DNA of 64,000 nt from Comamonadaceae bacterium G21597-S1 (GTDB taxonomy: Bacteria > Pseudomonadota > Gammaproteobacteria > Burkholderiales > Burkholderiaceae_C): assembly GCA_027214345.1 (NCBI GenBank), contig JAPWHR010000002.1:62001-126000 (forward strand), given 5' to 3'. A program made the translations under genes and the position numbers. The notes beneath the pieces were generated by a model. It was given only the letters and a program-made list of their open reading frames with translations, was not told the origin of the DNA and searched no databases. Shown here one piece after another: positions 1 to 9,043 of this stretch. The number at the start of each line of letters is the position of its first letter. Position 1 is the stretch's first letter.

Positions 1-1
1 G

Positions 2-514
2 CTGGGCATCGTCGACCTGTCCGATGACACCGCGCTGTATTACGTCGTGATGCTGGTGGTCGTGGCCGCGTTCTGGCTGATCTGGCGCATCGTGCACTCG
101 CCGTTCGGCCAGGTGCTCACGGCGATCCGCGACAACGAGCCGCGTGCGATCTCGCTGGGGTACCGGGTCAACCGCTACAAGCTACTGGCTTTCACGCTTT
201 CGGCCGCGCTGGCGGGCCTGGCCGGCTCGCTCAAGGTGGTGGTGTTCCAGATTGCGACGCTGACCGACGTGAGCTGGGTCACATCAGGCGAAGCACTGCT
301 GATGGGCATCGTCGGTGGCCTGCAAACCATGCTGGGGCCTGTGATCGGTGCCATCGTCGTCGTCACCATGCAAAACAGCCTGTCCGCATTTGCCGAGTCG
401 CTTCTCATCGTGCAAGGCTTCGTGTTCGTCGTCGTCGTGCTGGTGTTCCGGCGCGGCATCGTTGGTGAACTCAATGCCTTCCTGGCGCGCAGGGCGAGCC
501 GCCCCACCACCTGA
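2..514 (+). CDS. Branched-chain amino acid ABC transporter permease, LivM type (5' end outside window)
   Basis: This is the C-terminal part of an inner-membrane permease of the LivH/LivM family, which imports branched-chain amino acids or, in many soil bacteria, aromatic and other carboxylic acids. The visible part has several hydrophobic helices and the conserved cytoplasmic loop SPFGQVLTAIRDNEPRA followed by SLGYRVNRYKL, which is typical of LivM and contacts the ATPases. The reading frame is open to the left edge, so the start is missing. No livG or livF follows; they may lie upstream. The substrate cannot be read from the sequence. A short-chain dehydrogenase gene starts 25 bp downstream on the same strand. 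Confidence 0.9.
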   Translation: MGIVDLSDDTALYYVVMLVVVAAFWLIWRIVHSPFGQVLTAIRDNEPRAISLGYRVNRYKLLAFTLSAALAGLAGSLKVVVFQIATLTDVSWVTSGEALLMGIVGGLQTMLGPVIGAIVVVTMQNSLSAFAESLLIVQGFVFVVVVLVFRRGIVGELNAFLARRASRPTT

Positions 515-539
515 CACCTGACCACGATTGGAGAAACCC

Positions 540-1313
540 ATGGCTGCTGACGACACGCACCGACCGTCCCTCGCCGGACACCTGGCCCTGATCACCGGAG
601 CCGGCGCCGGCATCGGTCGTGCCATCGCGCTGGCCTACGCCCAGGCCGGCGCTCGCGTGATCCTGGTCGACCTGACCGTCGATGACTGTACCCAGACGGC
701 CTCCAGCATCGAGGCCCGGGGCGGCAAGGCATGGGGCTTTGCCCTCGACATCACCGACGTGCCCGCCTGCCAGGCGCTTGCGCGCAAGGTTGCCGACGAA
801 ATTGGCGCCATCGACATCCTGGTCAACAACGCCGGCATCCTGATCCGCGAAGGCGTCGACAGCCCGCAGGCGCACGACAACATCCGCAAGGTGTTCGACG
901 TCAACGTGATGGGTGGCTTCAATGTGCTGCACGCCTGCCTGCCGGCGCTGCGCCAGACCCGGGGTTGCGTCATCAACATCGCCTCGGGCGCCGCCCTCAT
1001 CGCCCAACGCGGATGCCTGGGTTATTCCGGCTCCAAGGGCGCGGTCAAGATGATGACGCAGGCCATGGCGGCCGACCTGGCCAAGGACGGCATTCGGGTC
1101 AACGCCATCGCGCCGGGCGTGATCGAGACCCCGATGACAGCCGCCACCCGTTCCGACCCGGTGCGGTTGCAGGCCTTCATGCAACGCACACCGCTGGGCC
1201 GCATGGGGCTGCCCGATGAAATCGCCCAGCCCGCGGTATTCCTGGCCTCGGACATGGCAAGCTACATCACGGGGGTGACGCTGCCGGTCGATGGCGGCAT
1301 GACCGCCGCATAG
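540..1313 (+). CDS. SDR-family NAD(P)-dependent oxidoreductase
   Basis: The product is a classical short-chain dehydrogenase/reductase of 257 residues, the usual length of the family. It has the cofactor-binding motif TGAGAGIG near residue 20, the NNAG motif, and the active-site pattern YSGSK with a serine upstream (NIASGA). The C-terminal part has the common PGVIETPMT and YITGVTLPVDGG signatures. I chose the ATG at 540 because GGAG lies 6 bases upstream; a TTG at 528 in frame is less likely. It follows the permease gene closely and may be co-transcribed with it, so it may act on the imported compound. The substrate is unknown. Confidence 0.9.
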   Translation: MAADDTHRPSLAGHLALITGAGAGIGRAIALAYAQAGARVILVDLTVDDCTQTASSIEARGGKAWGFALDITDVPACQALARKVADEIGAIDILVNNAGILIREGVDSPQAHDNIRKVFDVNVMGGFNVLHACLPALRQTRGCVINIASGAALIAQRGCLGYSGSKGAVKMMTQAMAADLAKDGIRVNAIAPGVIETPMTAATRSDPVRLQAFMQRTPLGRMGLPDEIAQPAVFLASDMASYITGVTLPVDGGMTAA

Positions 1314-1425
1314 ACGCCTCAGCGACACCCTGCGTCCGGTCGCGGACTATGATGCGTGCCGTCCGGCACCGCGGCAGCAGGCGCCGGGCCACCCCATCCC
1401 CCGTCCCTCCAGGAGCTCCGACGCC

Positions 1426-2070
1426 ATGCACATCACTCTCGCCTACAGCCCGTTCGCCTGTTCGCTGGCCCCCTACGTCTTGCTCACGGAAGCTGGCGCC
1501 ACGTTCGAGACGCGCAACATCGACATGTCCCGCCAGCAGCAGCTCGACCCGGACTATCTGCGGCTCAATCCCAAGGGCAAGGTGCCGACGCTGATCGTCG
1601 ACGGGCAGGTCCTGACCGAGAACGTGGCGATCCAGCTGTGGATCGCGCGCACCTTCCCAGAGGCCGGCCTGATGCCGCAGGACCCGATGGACCATGTGCG
1701 GGCGATCTCGGTGATGGCCTGGTGCGCATCGGGCATTCATCCGCGCATCACCCAGTCGGCGCGTCCGGAGCGTTTCTGCACGCTGGAAGGCAGCGCCGAC
1801 AACGTGCGCGAACTCGGCGGACAGGGGCTGCGCGAGCAATTGGTGATCGCCAACGACATGCTGGCCGGTCGCGACTGGTTCTTCGAACGTTTCGGTTGTG
1901 CCGACGCGTATTTCTACTGGTGCTTCCGCCGCGCCGGCATGTTCAAGCTGGACCTGTCCGACCTTGCCCACTGCGCATCGCACCAGACGCGCATGGAACA
2001 GCGGCCCAGCGTCCAGGCCTTGCTGGCGCACGAGGCGCAGGTACGCGCGCAGTTCGCCCAGGCCGCCTGA
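1426..2070 (+). CDS. Glutathione S-transferase family protein
   Basis: This 214-residue protein has a thioredoxin-like N-terminal domain. It contains the cis-proline motif KVPTLIV (about residues 52-58) and the following LTENVAIQLWIA, where bacterial GSTs bind the glutathione gamma-glutamyl group. The rest is the all-helical C-terminal GST domain. The N-terminus (SPFACSLAPYVLL) has a serine and a cysteine where beta-class and related GSTs carry catalytic residues. AGGAG lies upstream of the ATG. The gene stands between the SDR gene and a convergent Lrp-type regulator. Function is probably conjugation or detoxification, but no substrate is indicated. Confidence 0.87.
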   Translation: MHITLAYSPFACSLAPYVLLTEAGATFETRNIDMSRQQQLDPDYLRLNPKGKVPTLIVDGQVLTENVAIQLWIARTFPEAGLMPQDPMDHVRAISVMAWCASGIHPRITQSARPERFCTLEGSADNVRELGGQGLREQLVIANDMLAGRDWFFERFGCADAYFYWCFRRAGMFKLDLSDLAHCASHQTRMEQRPSVQALLAHEAQVRAQFAQAA

Positions 2071-2115
2071 AGCCGGCTGCGCCGACGGCTGGCCACACGT
2101 GGCGCGCCGGTGGCC

Positions 2116-2589
2116 TCAGGACAGGTGCCCGAGCGGCAGCGCCGTCTTGTAACGCACCTGCTTGAGCGCAAAACTCGAGCGGATCTTCTCGACCCCCGGT
2201 ATCGGCGACAGGCGTTCGAGGATGAAACGCTCCAGCGCCGCCATGTCGGTCACGGCTACCCGCAGCAGGTAGTCGCTGTCGCCGGTCATCAGGTAACACT
2301 CCATGACTTCGTCGTGCAGCGCGATCTCGGCCTCGAATTCGGCCAGCGTGGCCTTGTTCTGGGTCTTGAGACTGATCGAGATGAACACCGTCAGCCCCAG
2401 GCCCAGTGCCGCGGCGCTGGCCAGCGCCACGTAGCGCTGGATCACACCGGCGGATTCGAGTGCCTTGACCCGCGCCAGGCACGGTGACGGCGACAAGCCG
2501 ATGCGCCGTGCCAGTTCGGCATTGGTCAACGACCCGTCGCGCTGAAGTTCATCGAGAATGCGCAGATCGCTGCGGTCGAGGCTGTTCAT
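2116..2589 (-). CDS. Lrp/AsnC family transcriptional regulator
   Basis: This is a 157-residue leucine-responsive-type regulator. The N-terminal helix-turn-helix is clear ([18 protein letters not shown], then [20 protein letters not shown]). It is followed by the RAM (AsnC ligand-binding) domain with the conserved [17 protein letters not shown] stretch. Length and layout match the family. It is divergent from the AceE-type E1 gene starting at 2693, and the 103-bp gap holds an Lrp-like box (2609-2623). It therefore probably controls that gene and itself, in response to an amino acid or 2-oxo acid. The arrangement resembles MdeR with mdeAB of Pseudomonas putida, but mdeA is absent here. Confidence 0.93.
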   Translation of the reverse strand: MNSLDRSDLRILDELQRDGSLTNAELARRIGLSPSPCLARVKALESAGVIQRYVALASAAALGLGLTVFISISLKTQNKATLAEFEAEIALHDEVMECYLMTGDSDYLLRVAVTDMAALERFILERLSPIPGVEKIRSSFALKQVRYKTALPLGHLS

Positions 2590-2608
2590 CCGGATTTCCT
2601 TTCATCTG

Positions 2609-2623
2609 CGGCATATTCTGCCG
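2609..2623. promoter_or_regulatory. Putative Lrp/AsnC-type operator
   Basis: The 15-bp sequence CGGCATATTCTGCCG is an inverted repeat (CGGCA, 5-bp AT-rich centre, TGCCG). By my own comparison it matches 12 of 15 positions of the Lrp consensus YAGHAWATTWTDCTR. It sits 20 bp upstream of the regulator's start codon and 70 bp upstream of the E1 gene, where a shared operator would be expected. Binding is an inference. Confidence 0.5.
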
Positions 2624-2692
2624 TCGTTAGCGCCTCATGAATAGCGAAAGCGCAGCACATGCGGCGAACTCCAGCATAAAGTTGGATGCATC

Positions 2693-5290
2693 ATGAATGC
2701 CATCCTCCGCTCCGTTCCCGACCGCCTGCGCGACGCCCTGCCGGGCATCGACGACAACCCCGCCGAGACCGCCGAATGGCGCGACGCCTTCCTGTCGCTG
2801 GTGGCCGCCGACGGCCCGCAACGCGCAGGCCAGATCCTGGATGAACTGTGCCGCCTGGCGCGTCACGAACGCATTGGCTGGCAACCCGCGCTGAATACAC
2901 CCTATGTGAACACCATCGCGGCGCAGGAGCAGCCCCCCTTCCCCGGCGACCTCGCGATCGAGGAGCGCCTGGGTTCGCTGATGCGCTGGAACGCGCTGGC
3001 GATGGTGGTGCGCGCCAACCAGGCCTATGGCGAACTCGGTGGCCATATCGCCAGTTATGCCAGCGCGGCGGACCTGTTCGAGGTCGGCTTCAACCATTTC
3101 TTCCATGCCCGCGATGCCCGCCACGGCGGCGACCTGGTGTTTTTCCAGCCACACAGTGCGCCCGGCGTTTATGCGCGCGCCTTCCTCGAAGGGCGGCTCA
3201 CCGAGACCGACCTTATGCATTACCGCCAGGAGATCGCGGCCCAGGCCGCGGGCGCGCGTGGCCTGTCGAGTTACCCACATCCCTGGCTGATGCCCGACTT
3301 CTGGCAGTTCCCGACTGGATCCATGGGTATCGGCCCGATCAGCTCGATCTACCACGCGCGTTTCATGCGGTACCTGTCGCACCGGCAATTGCTCGACTGC
3401 ACCGGCCGTACCGTCTGGGGCGTGTTCGGCGACGGCGAGATGGACGAACCCGAGAGCATGAGCGCGCTCACGCTGGCCGCGCGCGAGAGGCTCGACAACC
3501 TGGTGTGGGTCGTGAACTGCAACCTGCAGCGGCTTGACGGCCCGGTGCGCGGCAACGGGCGCATCATCGACGAACTCGAACGGCTGTTCGCCGGTGCCGG
3601 CTGGAACGTCATCAAGCTGGTCTGGGGCAGCGACTGGGACGGCTTGTTCGCCGCCGACACCACCGGCGCGCTGGCCCGCGCCTTTGCCAATACCGTCGAT
3701 GGCCAGATGCAGACCTTCGCCGCCAAGGACGGGCGCTACAACCGCGACAGCTTCTTCGGCCAGGATCCGGAGCTGGCGCGCCTGGCCATGGGCCTGAGCG
3801 ACGAGCAGATCGACCGTCTCAAGCGCGGCGGCCACGACCTGGTGAAGATCCACGCCGCCTATGCCGCCGCCGCGGCACACCGCGGCCAGCCCACCGTGAT
3901 CCTGGCGCATACCAAGAAGGGCTACGGCCTGGGCAGCGCCGGCCAGGGCAAGATGACGACGCACAGCCAGAAGAAACTCGACGGCGACGACCTGCTGGCG
4001 TTTCGCAACCGCTTCGACCTGCCCTTGAGCGATGAACAGGCCAAGGGCCTGGCATTCGTCAAGCCGGCCGAGGACAGCACCGAGATGCGTTACCTGCACG
4101 AACACCGGGCCGCGCTGGGCGGTTCGATGCCGCGCCGCGAGACCCGCTGCGACGTGGTGCCGGTCCCCGCCATCGAGAGCACCAGCGCATTCGCGCTGCA
4201 GGCCGACGGCAAGGCGATGAGCACGACGATGGCCTTCGTGCGCATGCTGGGCAACCTGCTCAAGGACCCGGCGCTGGGCCCGCGCATCGTGCCCATCGTC
4301 GCCGACGAGGCACGCACCTTCGGCATGGCCAACCTGTTCAAGCAGGTCGGCATCTACAGCAGCGTGGGCCAGAAATACGCGCCGGAGGACATCGGCTCGG
4401 TGCTGAGTTACCGCGAAGCGCTGGACGGCCAGATCCTGGAGGAAGGGATCAGCGAGGCCGGCGCGCTGGCCAGTTGGACGGCCGCGGCCACCAGCTACAG
4501 CGTGCACGGCCTGGCGATGCTGCCGCTGTACATCTACTACTCGATGTTCGGCTTCCAGCGGGTCGGCGACGCGATCTGGGCCGCCGCCGACCAGCGTGCG
4601 CGGGGTTTCCTGCTCGGCGCCACCTCGGGCCGCACCACGCTGGCCGGCGAGGGCCTGCAGCACCAGGACGGCAGCAGCCACCTCGTGGCCGCGACGATCC
4701 CGAACTGCAAGGCCTGGGACCCGGCCTTCGCCGGCGAACTGGCGGTGATCCTGGACGCCGGCATGCGCGAGATGCTGGTCGAGCAGCGCGACGTCTTCTA
4801 CTACATCACGCTGATGAACGAGAACTACGCGCAGCCCAGCCTGCCCGATGGCGCGGCCGACGGTGTGTTGCGCGGGGCCTACCGCTTTGCGAGCGCATCA
4901 CCCGACAACGCGCAGCGCGTCACGCTGCTGGGTTCGGGCGCCATCCTGACCGAGGTGGTGAAGGCCGCGGCGCTGCTGGCCGAACAAGGCATCGCGGCCG
5001 AGGTGATCAGCGTCACCAGCTGGAGTGAACTGGCGCGGGATGGCGCGGCGCATGCGCAACAGGGTCATCTGAGCCGGCTGCTCGCCGACACCCGGGGCCC
5101 GGTGATCGCCGCCACCGACTATGTGCGGGCGGTGCCGGAAAGTGTGCGTGCCTTCGTTCCCGCGGGCCGCGGCTTTCACACGCTGGGGACGGACGGGTTC
5201 GGTCGCAGCGACACGCGGGCCGCCTTGCGCGCCTTGTTCCATGTGGATGCGGCAAGTATTGCGCAGCTGGCGCATCGCGCTCTGCAATGA
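2693..5290 (+). CDS. Homodimeric 2-oxoacid dehydrogenase E1, AceE type
   Basis: The 865-residue protein is a thiamine-diphosphate E1 subunit of the AceE (single-chain) type, slightly shorter than E. coli AceE (887). The ThDP motif is present as GDGEMDEP (residues 246-253) followed by the asparagines at 275-277. Conserved blocks include FWQFPTGSMGIGP, HTKKGYGLG and RTFGMANLFKQVGIYS. It would decarboxylate pyruvate or another 2-oxo acid and pass the acyl group to an E2. No aceF (E2) or lpd (E3) gene is adjacent, and an Lrp-type regulator is divergent. It may therefore be a specialised paralogue, for example for 2-oxobutyrate like MdeB, borrowing E2/E3 from elsewhere. No strong ribosome binding site precedes the ATG. 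Confidence 0.9.
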   Translation: MNAILRSVPDRLRDALPGIDDNPAETAEWRDAFLSLVAADGPQRAGQILDELCRLARHERIGWQPALNTPYVNTIAAQEQPPFPGDLAIEERLGSLMRWNALAMVVRANQAYGELGGHIASYASAADLFEVGFNHFFHARDARHGGDLVFFQPHSAPGVYARAFLEGRLTETDLMHYRQEIAAQAAGARGLSSYPHPWLMPDFWQFPTGSMGIGPISSIYHARFMRYLSHRQLLDCTGRTVWGVFGDGEMDEPESMSALTLAARERLDNLVWVVNCNLQRLDGPVRGNGRIIDELERLFAGAGWNVIKLVWGSDWDGLFAADTTGALARAFANTVDGQMQTFAAKDGRYNRDSFFGQDPELARLAMGLSDEQIDRLKRGGHDLVKIHAAYAAAAAHRGQPTVILAHTKKGYGLGSAGQGKMTTHSQKKLDGDDLLAFRNRFDLPLSDEQAKGLAFVKPAEDSTEMRYLHEHRAALGGSMPRRETRCDVVPVPAIESTSAFALQADGKAMSTTMAFVRMLGNLLKDPALGPRIVPIVADEARTFGMANLFKQVGIYSSVGQKYAPEDIGSVLSYREALDGQILEEGISEAGALASWTAAATSYSVHGLAMLPLYIYYSMFGFQRVGDAIWAAADQRARGFLLGATSGRTTLAGEGLQHQDGSSHLVAATIPNCKAWDPAFAGELAVILDAGMREMLVEQRDVFYYITLMNENYAQPSLPDGAADGVLRGAYRFASASPDNAQRVTLLGSGAILTEVVKAAALLAEQGIAAEVISVTSWSELARDGAAHAQQGHLSRLLADTRGPVIAATDYVRAVPESVRAFVPAGRGFHTLGTDGFGRSDTRAALRALFHVDAASIAQLAHRALQ

Positions 5291-5386
5291 CGCTGGTTCG
5301 CCGCCTGCTTTGCGCCATCCCGCGCGTGTCTCGATGAACAGCGCTGTTGACGCACACACCGCATCGACGGCATGCAGCGCGTCCAC

Positions 5387-6106
5387 TCAGGGCAGATCGG
5401 TCGCTAGCTGCGGCTGCGCGGCATCGAGTCGCACCGCCACCACACGCACACCGCCGCAGTGAGCCTGCACCAGGGCCGCGACATCGTCCATCGCGGCCAG
5501 GACCTGTTCGTCGGTCGCCGGTGGCAGGCCATCGATGTTGAAAAACACCCGCGTCGTCTCCGGCAGCGTCTGCGTGCCCCGGGCCTGGCGCCAGGTCCAG
5601 CGCCGGGTCAACACCTCGTGACCGGCCACAAACACGATCTCGCCGGGCGGCGGTGACTCGGCCGGTTTGCCGTCGGCCGGCGTGAACACATCTGGCGGCA
5701 ACGCCGCGCGCAGTTCCAGCGCGTCGTGCCCGTGGGACAGCGGATGTACACCCGCCGGCAACCGATGGCGCAGTGACACGATGTTGCCGATGTTCACCAG
5801 CGGGTTGATGGACGGAATCTCGCCCGGCTGCACGACACGCCGCACCATGGCCTCGATCGAGCTGCGGTGTTCGGACGGCTTGGCACCGAAGCGGCGATAG
5901 GCCTCGCGCCAGGCGGCAATGCGCGGATGTTCGGCGACGTTGCCCGCCACGGTGTCACGCAGCTGCCGCTCGGCTTCGCGCAACAACGGCACCAGGGCGG
6001 CGCCATCGCCGCGGTTGTCGAGCCGGTCGAACACCAGAACACCACGCACGTAGTCCGGGTGGGCCTCAAAGACCTCCGGCGCGATGCGGTAACGCAGTAC
6101 CTGCAT
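5387..6106 (-). CDS. B3/4 domain-containing protein
   Basis: This 239-residue protein matches the B3/B4 tRNA-binding-fold domain known from the beta subunit of phenylalanyl-tRNA synthetase and found in stand-alone proteins. Typical stretches are WREAYRRFGAKPSEHRSS, IPSINPLVNIGNIVSLRH and the C-terminal FFNIDGL. Stand-alone members are often thought to act on mischarged tRNA or as solute-binding proteins, but their role is not settled. It is the last gene of the minus-strand hpa-like operon, 12 bp after the PanE-like gene. No aromatic-degradation role is obvious for it. Confidence 0.85.
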   Translation of the reverse strand: MQVLRYRIAPEVFEAHPDYVRGVLVFDRLDNRGDGAALVPLLREAERQLRDTVAGNVAEHPRIAAWREAYRRFGAKPSEHRSSIEAMVRRVVQPGEIPSINPLVNIGNIVSLRHRLPAGVHPLSHGHDALELRAALPPDVFTPADGKPAESPPPGEIVFVAGHEVLTRRWTWRQARGTQTLPETTRVFFNIDGLPPATDEQVLAAMDDVAALVQAHCGGVRVVAVRLDAAQPQLATDLP

Positions 6107-6118
6107 CGGCAGCGCCCG

Positions 6119-7105
6119 TTACGCGGCCACGTCCGGATACAGGCCGCGCCCGCGCGCCATCAGCCGGGTCAGGCCGAGCAAGGCACCGATGGTCGGCACC
6201 GGCAGGCCGAGCCGGCCGCCGATCTCGTGCACGACGCCGACGATGGCGTCGAGTTCGAGCTGGCGGCCGGCCTGCGCGTCCTGCAGCATCGAGGTGCGAA
6301 AGCCGCCCATCCTGGCGGTGACCGCATGGCGTGCCTCCGGTGTCTCGTCGATGGCGCAGCCAATACGTGCGCCGATGGCCTGCGCCTCGACCATGGCCTG
6401 GGAGCAGAACGCACGTACCAGCGGGTCGCCCAGCACCCGGTCGGTCGTGGCGCCGGTGAGGGCACTGACCGGATTCATCGTCAGGTTGCCCCACAGCTTG
6501 TACCAGATTGCATGGCGGATGTCCGGGGCATGGGTCACGTCGAAACCGCCCCGCGCCAGCAGGTCCACCACGCGCTGGGCCCGCTCGGACCGGCCGCCGG
6601 CGGCCTCGCCGACGATCAGGCCATTGCCGCCCCTGAGTTGCACCAGGCCCGGCTCCGCGACCGCGGTGGATGCATGCACGACGCAGCCGAGCACCTGCTC
6701 GAACGGAATCCGGCGCGCGATCTCGCCGCCCGCATCCACGCTGTCCAGCGGCTGCTCGAAACCCGGCAGGCCCTTGCAGAACCACCAGGGCACCCCGTTC
6801 ATCGCCGGCAACACCAGGGTTTGCGGGCCCAGCAGCGGCGCCAGGCCCTGGGCCACGGCGGCCAGCGCCGGGCCCTTGACCGCGATGATGACCAGGTCCT
6901 GCACGCCCAGGTCGGATGCCGACGCGCTGGCCTGTGCGACCGGGGCCTGGACCAGGCCGTCCGCGGTCTGCAGCCGCCAGCCGTGTTGTTGCAAGGCCGC
7001 CAGCGTGTCGCCGCGCGCAAGCGCGCTCACGGCCACGCCGGCCGCCGCCAGCCGCGCGCCGATCCAGCCGCCGATGGCACCGGCGCCGATGATGCAGACC
7101 TTCAT
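6119..7105 (-). CDS. 2-dehydropantoate 2-reductase family protein (PanE/ApbA-like)
   Basis: This 328-residue NADP-dependent ketoacid reductase starts with the Rossmann motif GAGAIGGWIGARLA and has the conserved KLWGNLTMNPVSALTG block. That block includes the catalytic lysine and the asparagine/serine region of ketopantoate reductases. The start codon overlaps the stop of the FAH-family gene upstream by 4 bases (ATGA), so translation is coupled. Within this operon a housekeeping pantothenate role is unlikely. Many PanE paralogues in catabolic clusters reduce other 2-keto acids, and that is my inference here. Confidence 0.88.
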   Translation of the reverse strand: MKVCIIGAGAIGGWIGARLAAAGVAVSALARGDTLAALQQHGWRLQTADGLVQAPVAQASASASDLGVQDLVIIAVKGPALAAVAQGLAPLLGPQTLVLPAMNGVPWWFCKGLPGFEQPLDSVDAGGEIARRIPFEQVLGCVVHASTAVAEPGLVQLRGGNGLIVGEAAGGRSERAQRVVDLLARGGFDVTHAPDIRHAIWYKLWGNLTMNPVSALTGATTDRVLGDPLVRAFCSQAMVEAQAIGARIGCAIDETPEARHAVTARMGGFRTSMLQDAQAGRQLELDAIVGVVHEIGGRLGLPVPTIGALLGLTRLMARGRGLYPDVAA

Positions 7106-8052
7106 GTCGTTTCTCCCTTGGACTTGCGCAGGTTGGCCTTGAACTGCTCCGGTACGCGTTCATCGAAACCGAGCGCGACGCGTCGCACCTCGGGTGTGTC
7201 GGTGGGTTGATGACCGACGCCGAGCGCGGCAGCGCGAGGCGCATCGATGGCAACCACGGTGCCGCCGACCCGTCCCAGGCCGGTGATCTCGCATTCGACG
7301 TAATGCCCCGGATCGACGGAACGCGAGTGGCACGGCGTGCCCATCAGGATCACATCGCCCGGCACCAGCGTGATGTGGCGCGCGATGTCGGCGATCACGT
7401 AGTGCGGACCCCAGATCGTCTCGTCGCCGATGTGCGCTTCCTGCACCACCCGGCCGTTGACGTAGGTGCGCAAGGTCTGCGCGAACAGGTCCACGCCGCG
7501 CACGATGCCCGGGCCGATCGGCAGCAGGCTGTCCGCGCCCTTGACGCGCAGCATCGAGCCCTGGTCGGTGTCGCGGAAATCCTGCAGGCCCATGTCCAGC
7601 GCCGGGCAGAAACCCTCGATGTAGTCCCAGGCCTCGTCGGGCGTCACGTTGCGGCAGGTCTTGCCGATGACCACCGCGTATTCGCCTTCGTAGTTCAGGT
7701 ACTGGCAGTCGGCCGGCTTGAAGATTTGCCCGCCGTGGCCGTTGAGCGCGGTCGGCGGCTTGGTGAAATAGGTCGGGGTCTCGGTCGGGCGCGGCTTGTT
7801 GCGCGTCTCCATGCTGCGCGAGCGGTACGAGATGTGGATGGCGATGATCTTGCTCGGCGCGACCGGTGGCAGGTGGGTGACGCTGGCCGGGTCGACGGTG
7901 CGGCCATCGTCCAGGCGCAACCGCCCCTTCGCGTCGCCCTCCTCGACGATCGTGCCCCACACGGGCGTGCCGCCGAGCATGACGTGGCGGCGTTCGACGC
8001 GTGGACCGCGCATGACGGCGGGAAGTTCTTTCAGCGGGAAATCAAAGTTCAT
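7102..8052 (-). CDS. Fumarylacetoacetate hydrolase family protein, HpaG-like
   Basis: This 316-residue protein of the FAH superfamily shows the metal-binding and active-site blocks SKIIAIHISYRSR, LNYEGEYAVVIG (the E-E pattern) and VPGDVILMGTPCHS. In the homoprotocatechuate pathway, HpaG-type enzymes decarboxylate and isomerise the open-ring oxo-diacid; other members hydrolyse acylpyruvates. The neighbours (HpaD-, HpaE- and HpaH-like) favour the former. The start is the ATG at 8052, before the conserved NFDFPL; a TTG 51 bases upstream is possible but adds a non-conserved stretch. It overlaps the next gene by 4 bases. Confidence 0.85.
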   Translation of the reverse strand: MNFDFPLKELPAVMRGPRVERRHVMLGGTPVWGTIVEEGDAKGRLRLDDGRTVDPASVTHLPPVAPSKIIAIHISYRSRSMETRNKPRPTETPTYFTKPPTALNGHGGQIFKPADCQYLNYEGEYAVVIGKTCRNVTPDEAWDYIEGFCPALDMGLQDFRDTDQGSMLRVKGADSLLPIGPGIVRGVDLFAQTLRTYVNGRVVQEAHIGDETIWGPHYVIADIARHITLVPGDVILMGTPCHSRSVDPGHYVECEITGLGRVGGTVVAIDAPRAAALGVGHQPTDTPEVRRVALGFDERVPEQFKANLRKSKGETT

Positions 8053-8136
8053 GGCAATGGGCTGTATCGGTGGCGTTGGCCGCCGGAAAAAAGTTGGGAG
8101 CAACCGGGCTCCCGCGAAGCAATGGCACGCGCGACC

Positions 8137-9030
8137 TCACGCCTGCGCAGCCGCCTGAGTCTCGGTGTCGAACCAGACGTGGATGTTGCCGGTGCCGCGG
8201 GCATTTTCGTACGCCGACAGCGGCTCGCCCCGCGCGCGGCATTCGGCGCCTCCCAGGGCCCCGAGCATCTGCAGGTAATGTGCGCCGAAGGCCTCCCAGG
8301 GCTTGCGCCGGTATTCCTCGTCCCAGCGCGCCAGGATCTGGTCGTGCCGGCCTTGCTGCATCAGCGCGATGGCGCCCTTGTCACTCTCGATGTTCTCGGG
8401 CCGCGACACATTGCTCTCGTGGAAGATGCGCGGATGGTTCGGCTTCCAGTCGATGTTGTTGAACTTGTGACTGAGCGCGCCCGAGGCCAGCATCACGACG
8501 CGAAGGCCGCTGCGCCGCACCGCTTCGCCGATGGCCTCCCCGGATTCGAGGAAGGCCGGCCATTCGCAGTTCTGGCACGAACTCACCGACACGACCGGCA
8601 GGTCGGCGTGTTCGAGCCGCAATTGCTTGACCAGGTTGATGGTCGGGTACTGCCGCCCGAGATCGGGATGGCAAATCGCCCGGTTGTAGCCCTTTCGCTC
8701 ACGGGACACTTTCTCGATCTCCAGTGCCAGCGACGGCAGGCCACGGTAGTCGTACGGAACGCCATGCAGGTACCAGGGCATCTCGTCCGAGATGTAGGTG
8801 CCCTTGTAGTGCGTGCCGCCGTCGATCAGGTGGTACCCGGTGGTGAACCAGTGCGTGTCGAAGATCATGACGACATCGGGCCGGGCGGCGGCGATGCGGG
8901 CCTGCAGCCGCGCGTAGCCGGCGATCAGGTCGGAATCCTCCCCTGCGCCCTGCAGGCGGCGGAACTCCTCGCATTGCATCAGTCCCGGGTGGTGCGACAC
9001 CATGGCGGCGCCGACGATTTTTCCTTGCAT
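8137..9030 (-). CDS. Extradiol ring-cleavage dioxygenase, class III (LigB/HpaD-like)
   Basis: This 297-residue protein belongs to the class III (LigB-type) extradiol dioxygenases, which open catechols with Fe(II). The N-terminal MVSHHPGL supplies metal-ligand histidines, DTHWFTT lies in the core and ASGALSHKF carries the catalytic histidine. E. coli HpaD (3,4-dihydroxyphenylacetate 2,3-dioxygenase) has this fold and size. I chose the ATG at 9030 because AAAGG lies 9 bases upstream; the ATG at 9039 directly abuts that sequence. The gene follows the aldehyde dehydrogenase gene by 13 bp. The true catechol substrate is not certain. Confidence 0.87.
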   Translation of the reverse strand: MQGKIVGAAMVSHHPGLMQCEEFRRLQGAGEDSDLIAGYARLQARIAAARPDVVMIFDTHWFTTGYHLIDGGTHYKGTYISDEMPWYLHGVPYDYRGLPSLALEIEKVSRERKGYNRAICHPDLGRQYPTINLVKQLRLEHADLPVVSVSSCQNCEWPAFLESGEAIGEAVRRSGLRVVMLASGALSHKFNNIDWKPNHPRIFHESNVSRPENIESDKGAIALMQQGRHDQILARWDEEYRRKPWEAFGAHYLQMLGALGGAECRARGEPLSAYENARGTGNIHVWFDTETQAAAQA

Positions 9031-9043
9031 GGATGACATCCTT

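Noticed and set aside
2071-2115. Terminator between the GST and Lrp genes
   Set aside because: GGCCAC and GTGGCC can pair, but no T-run follows on either strand.
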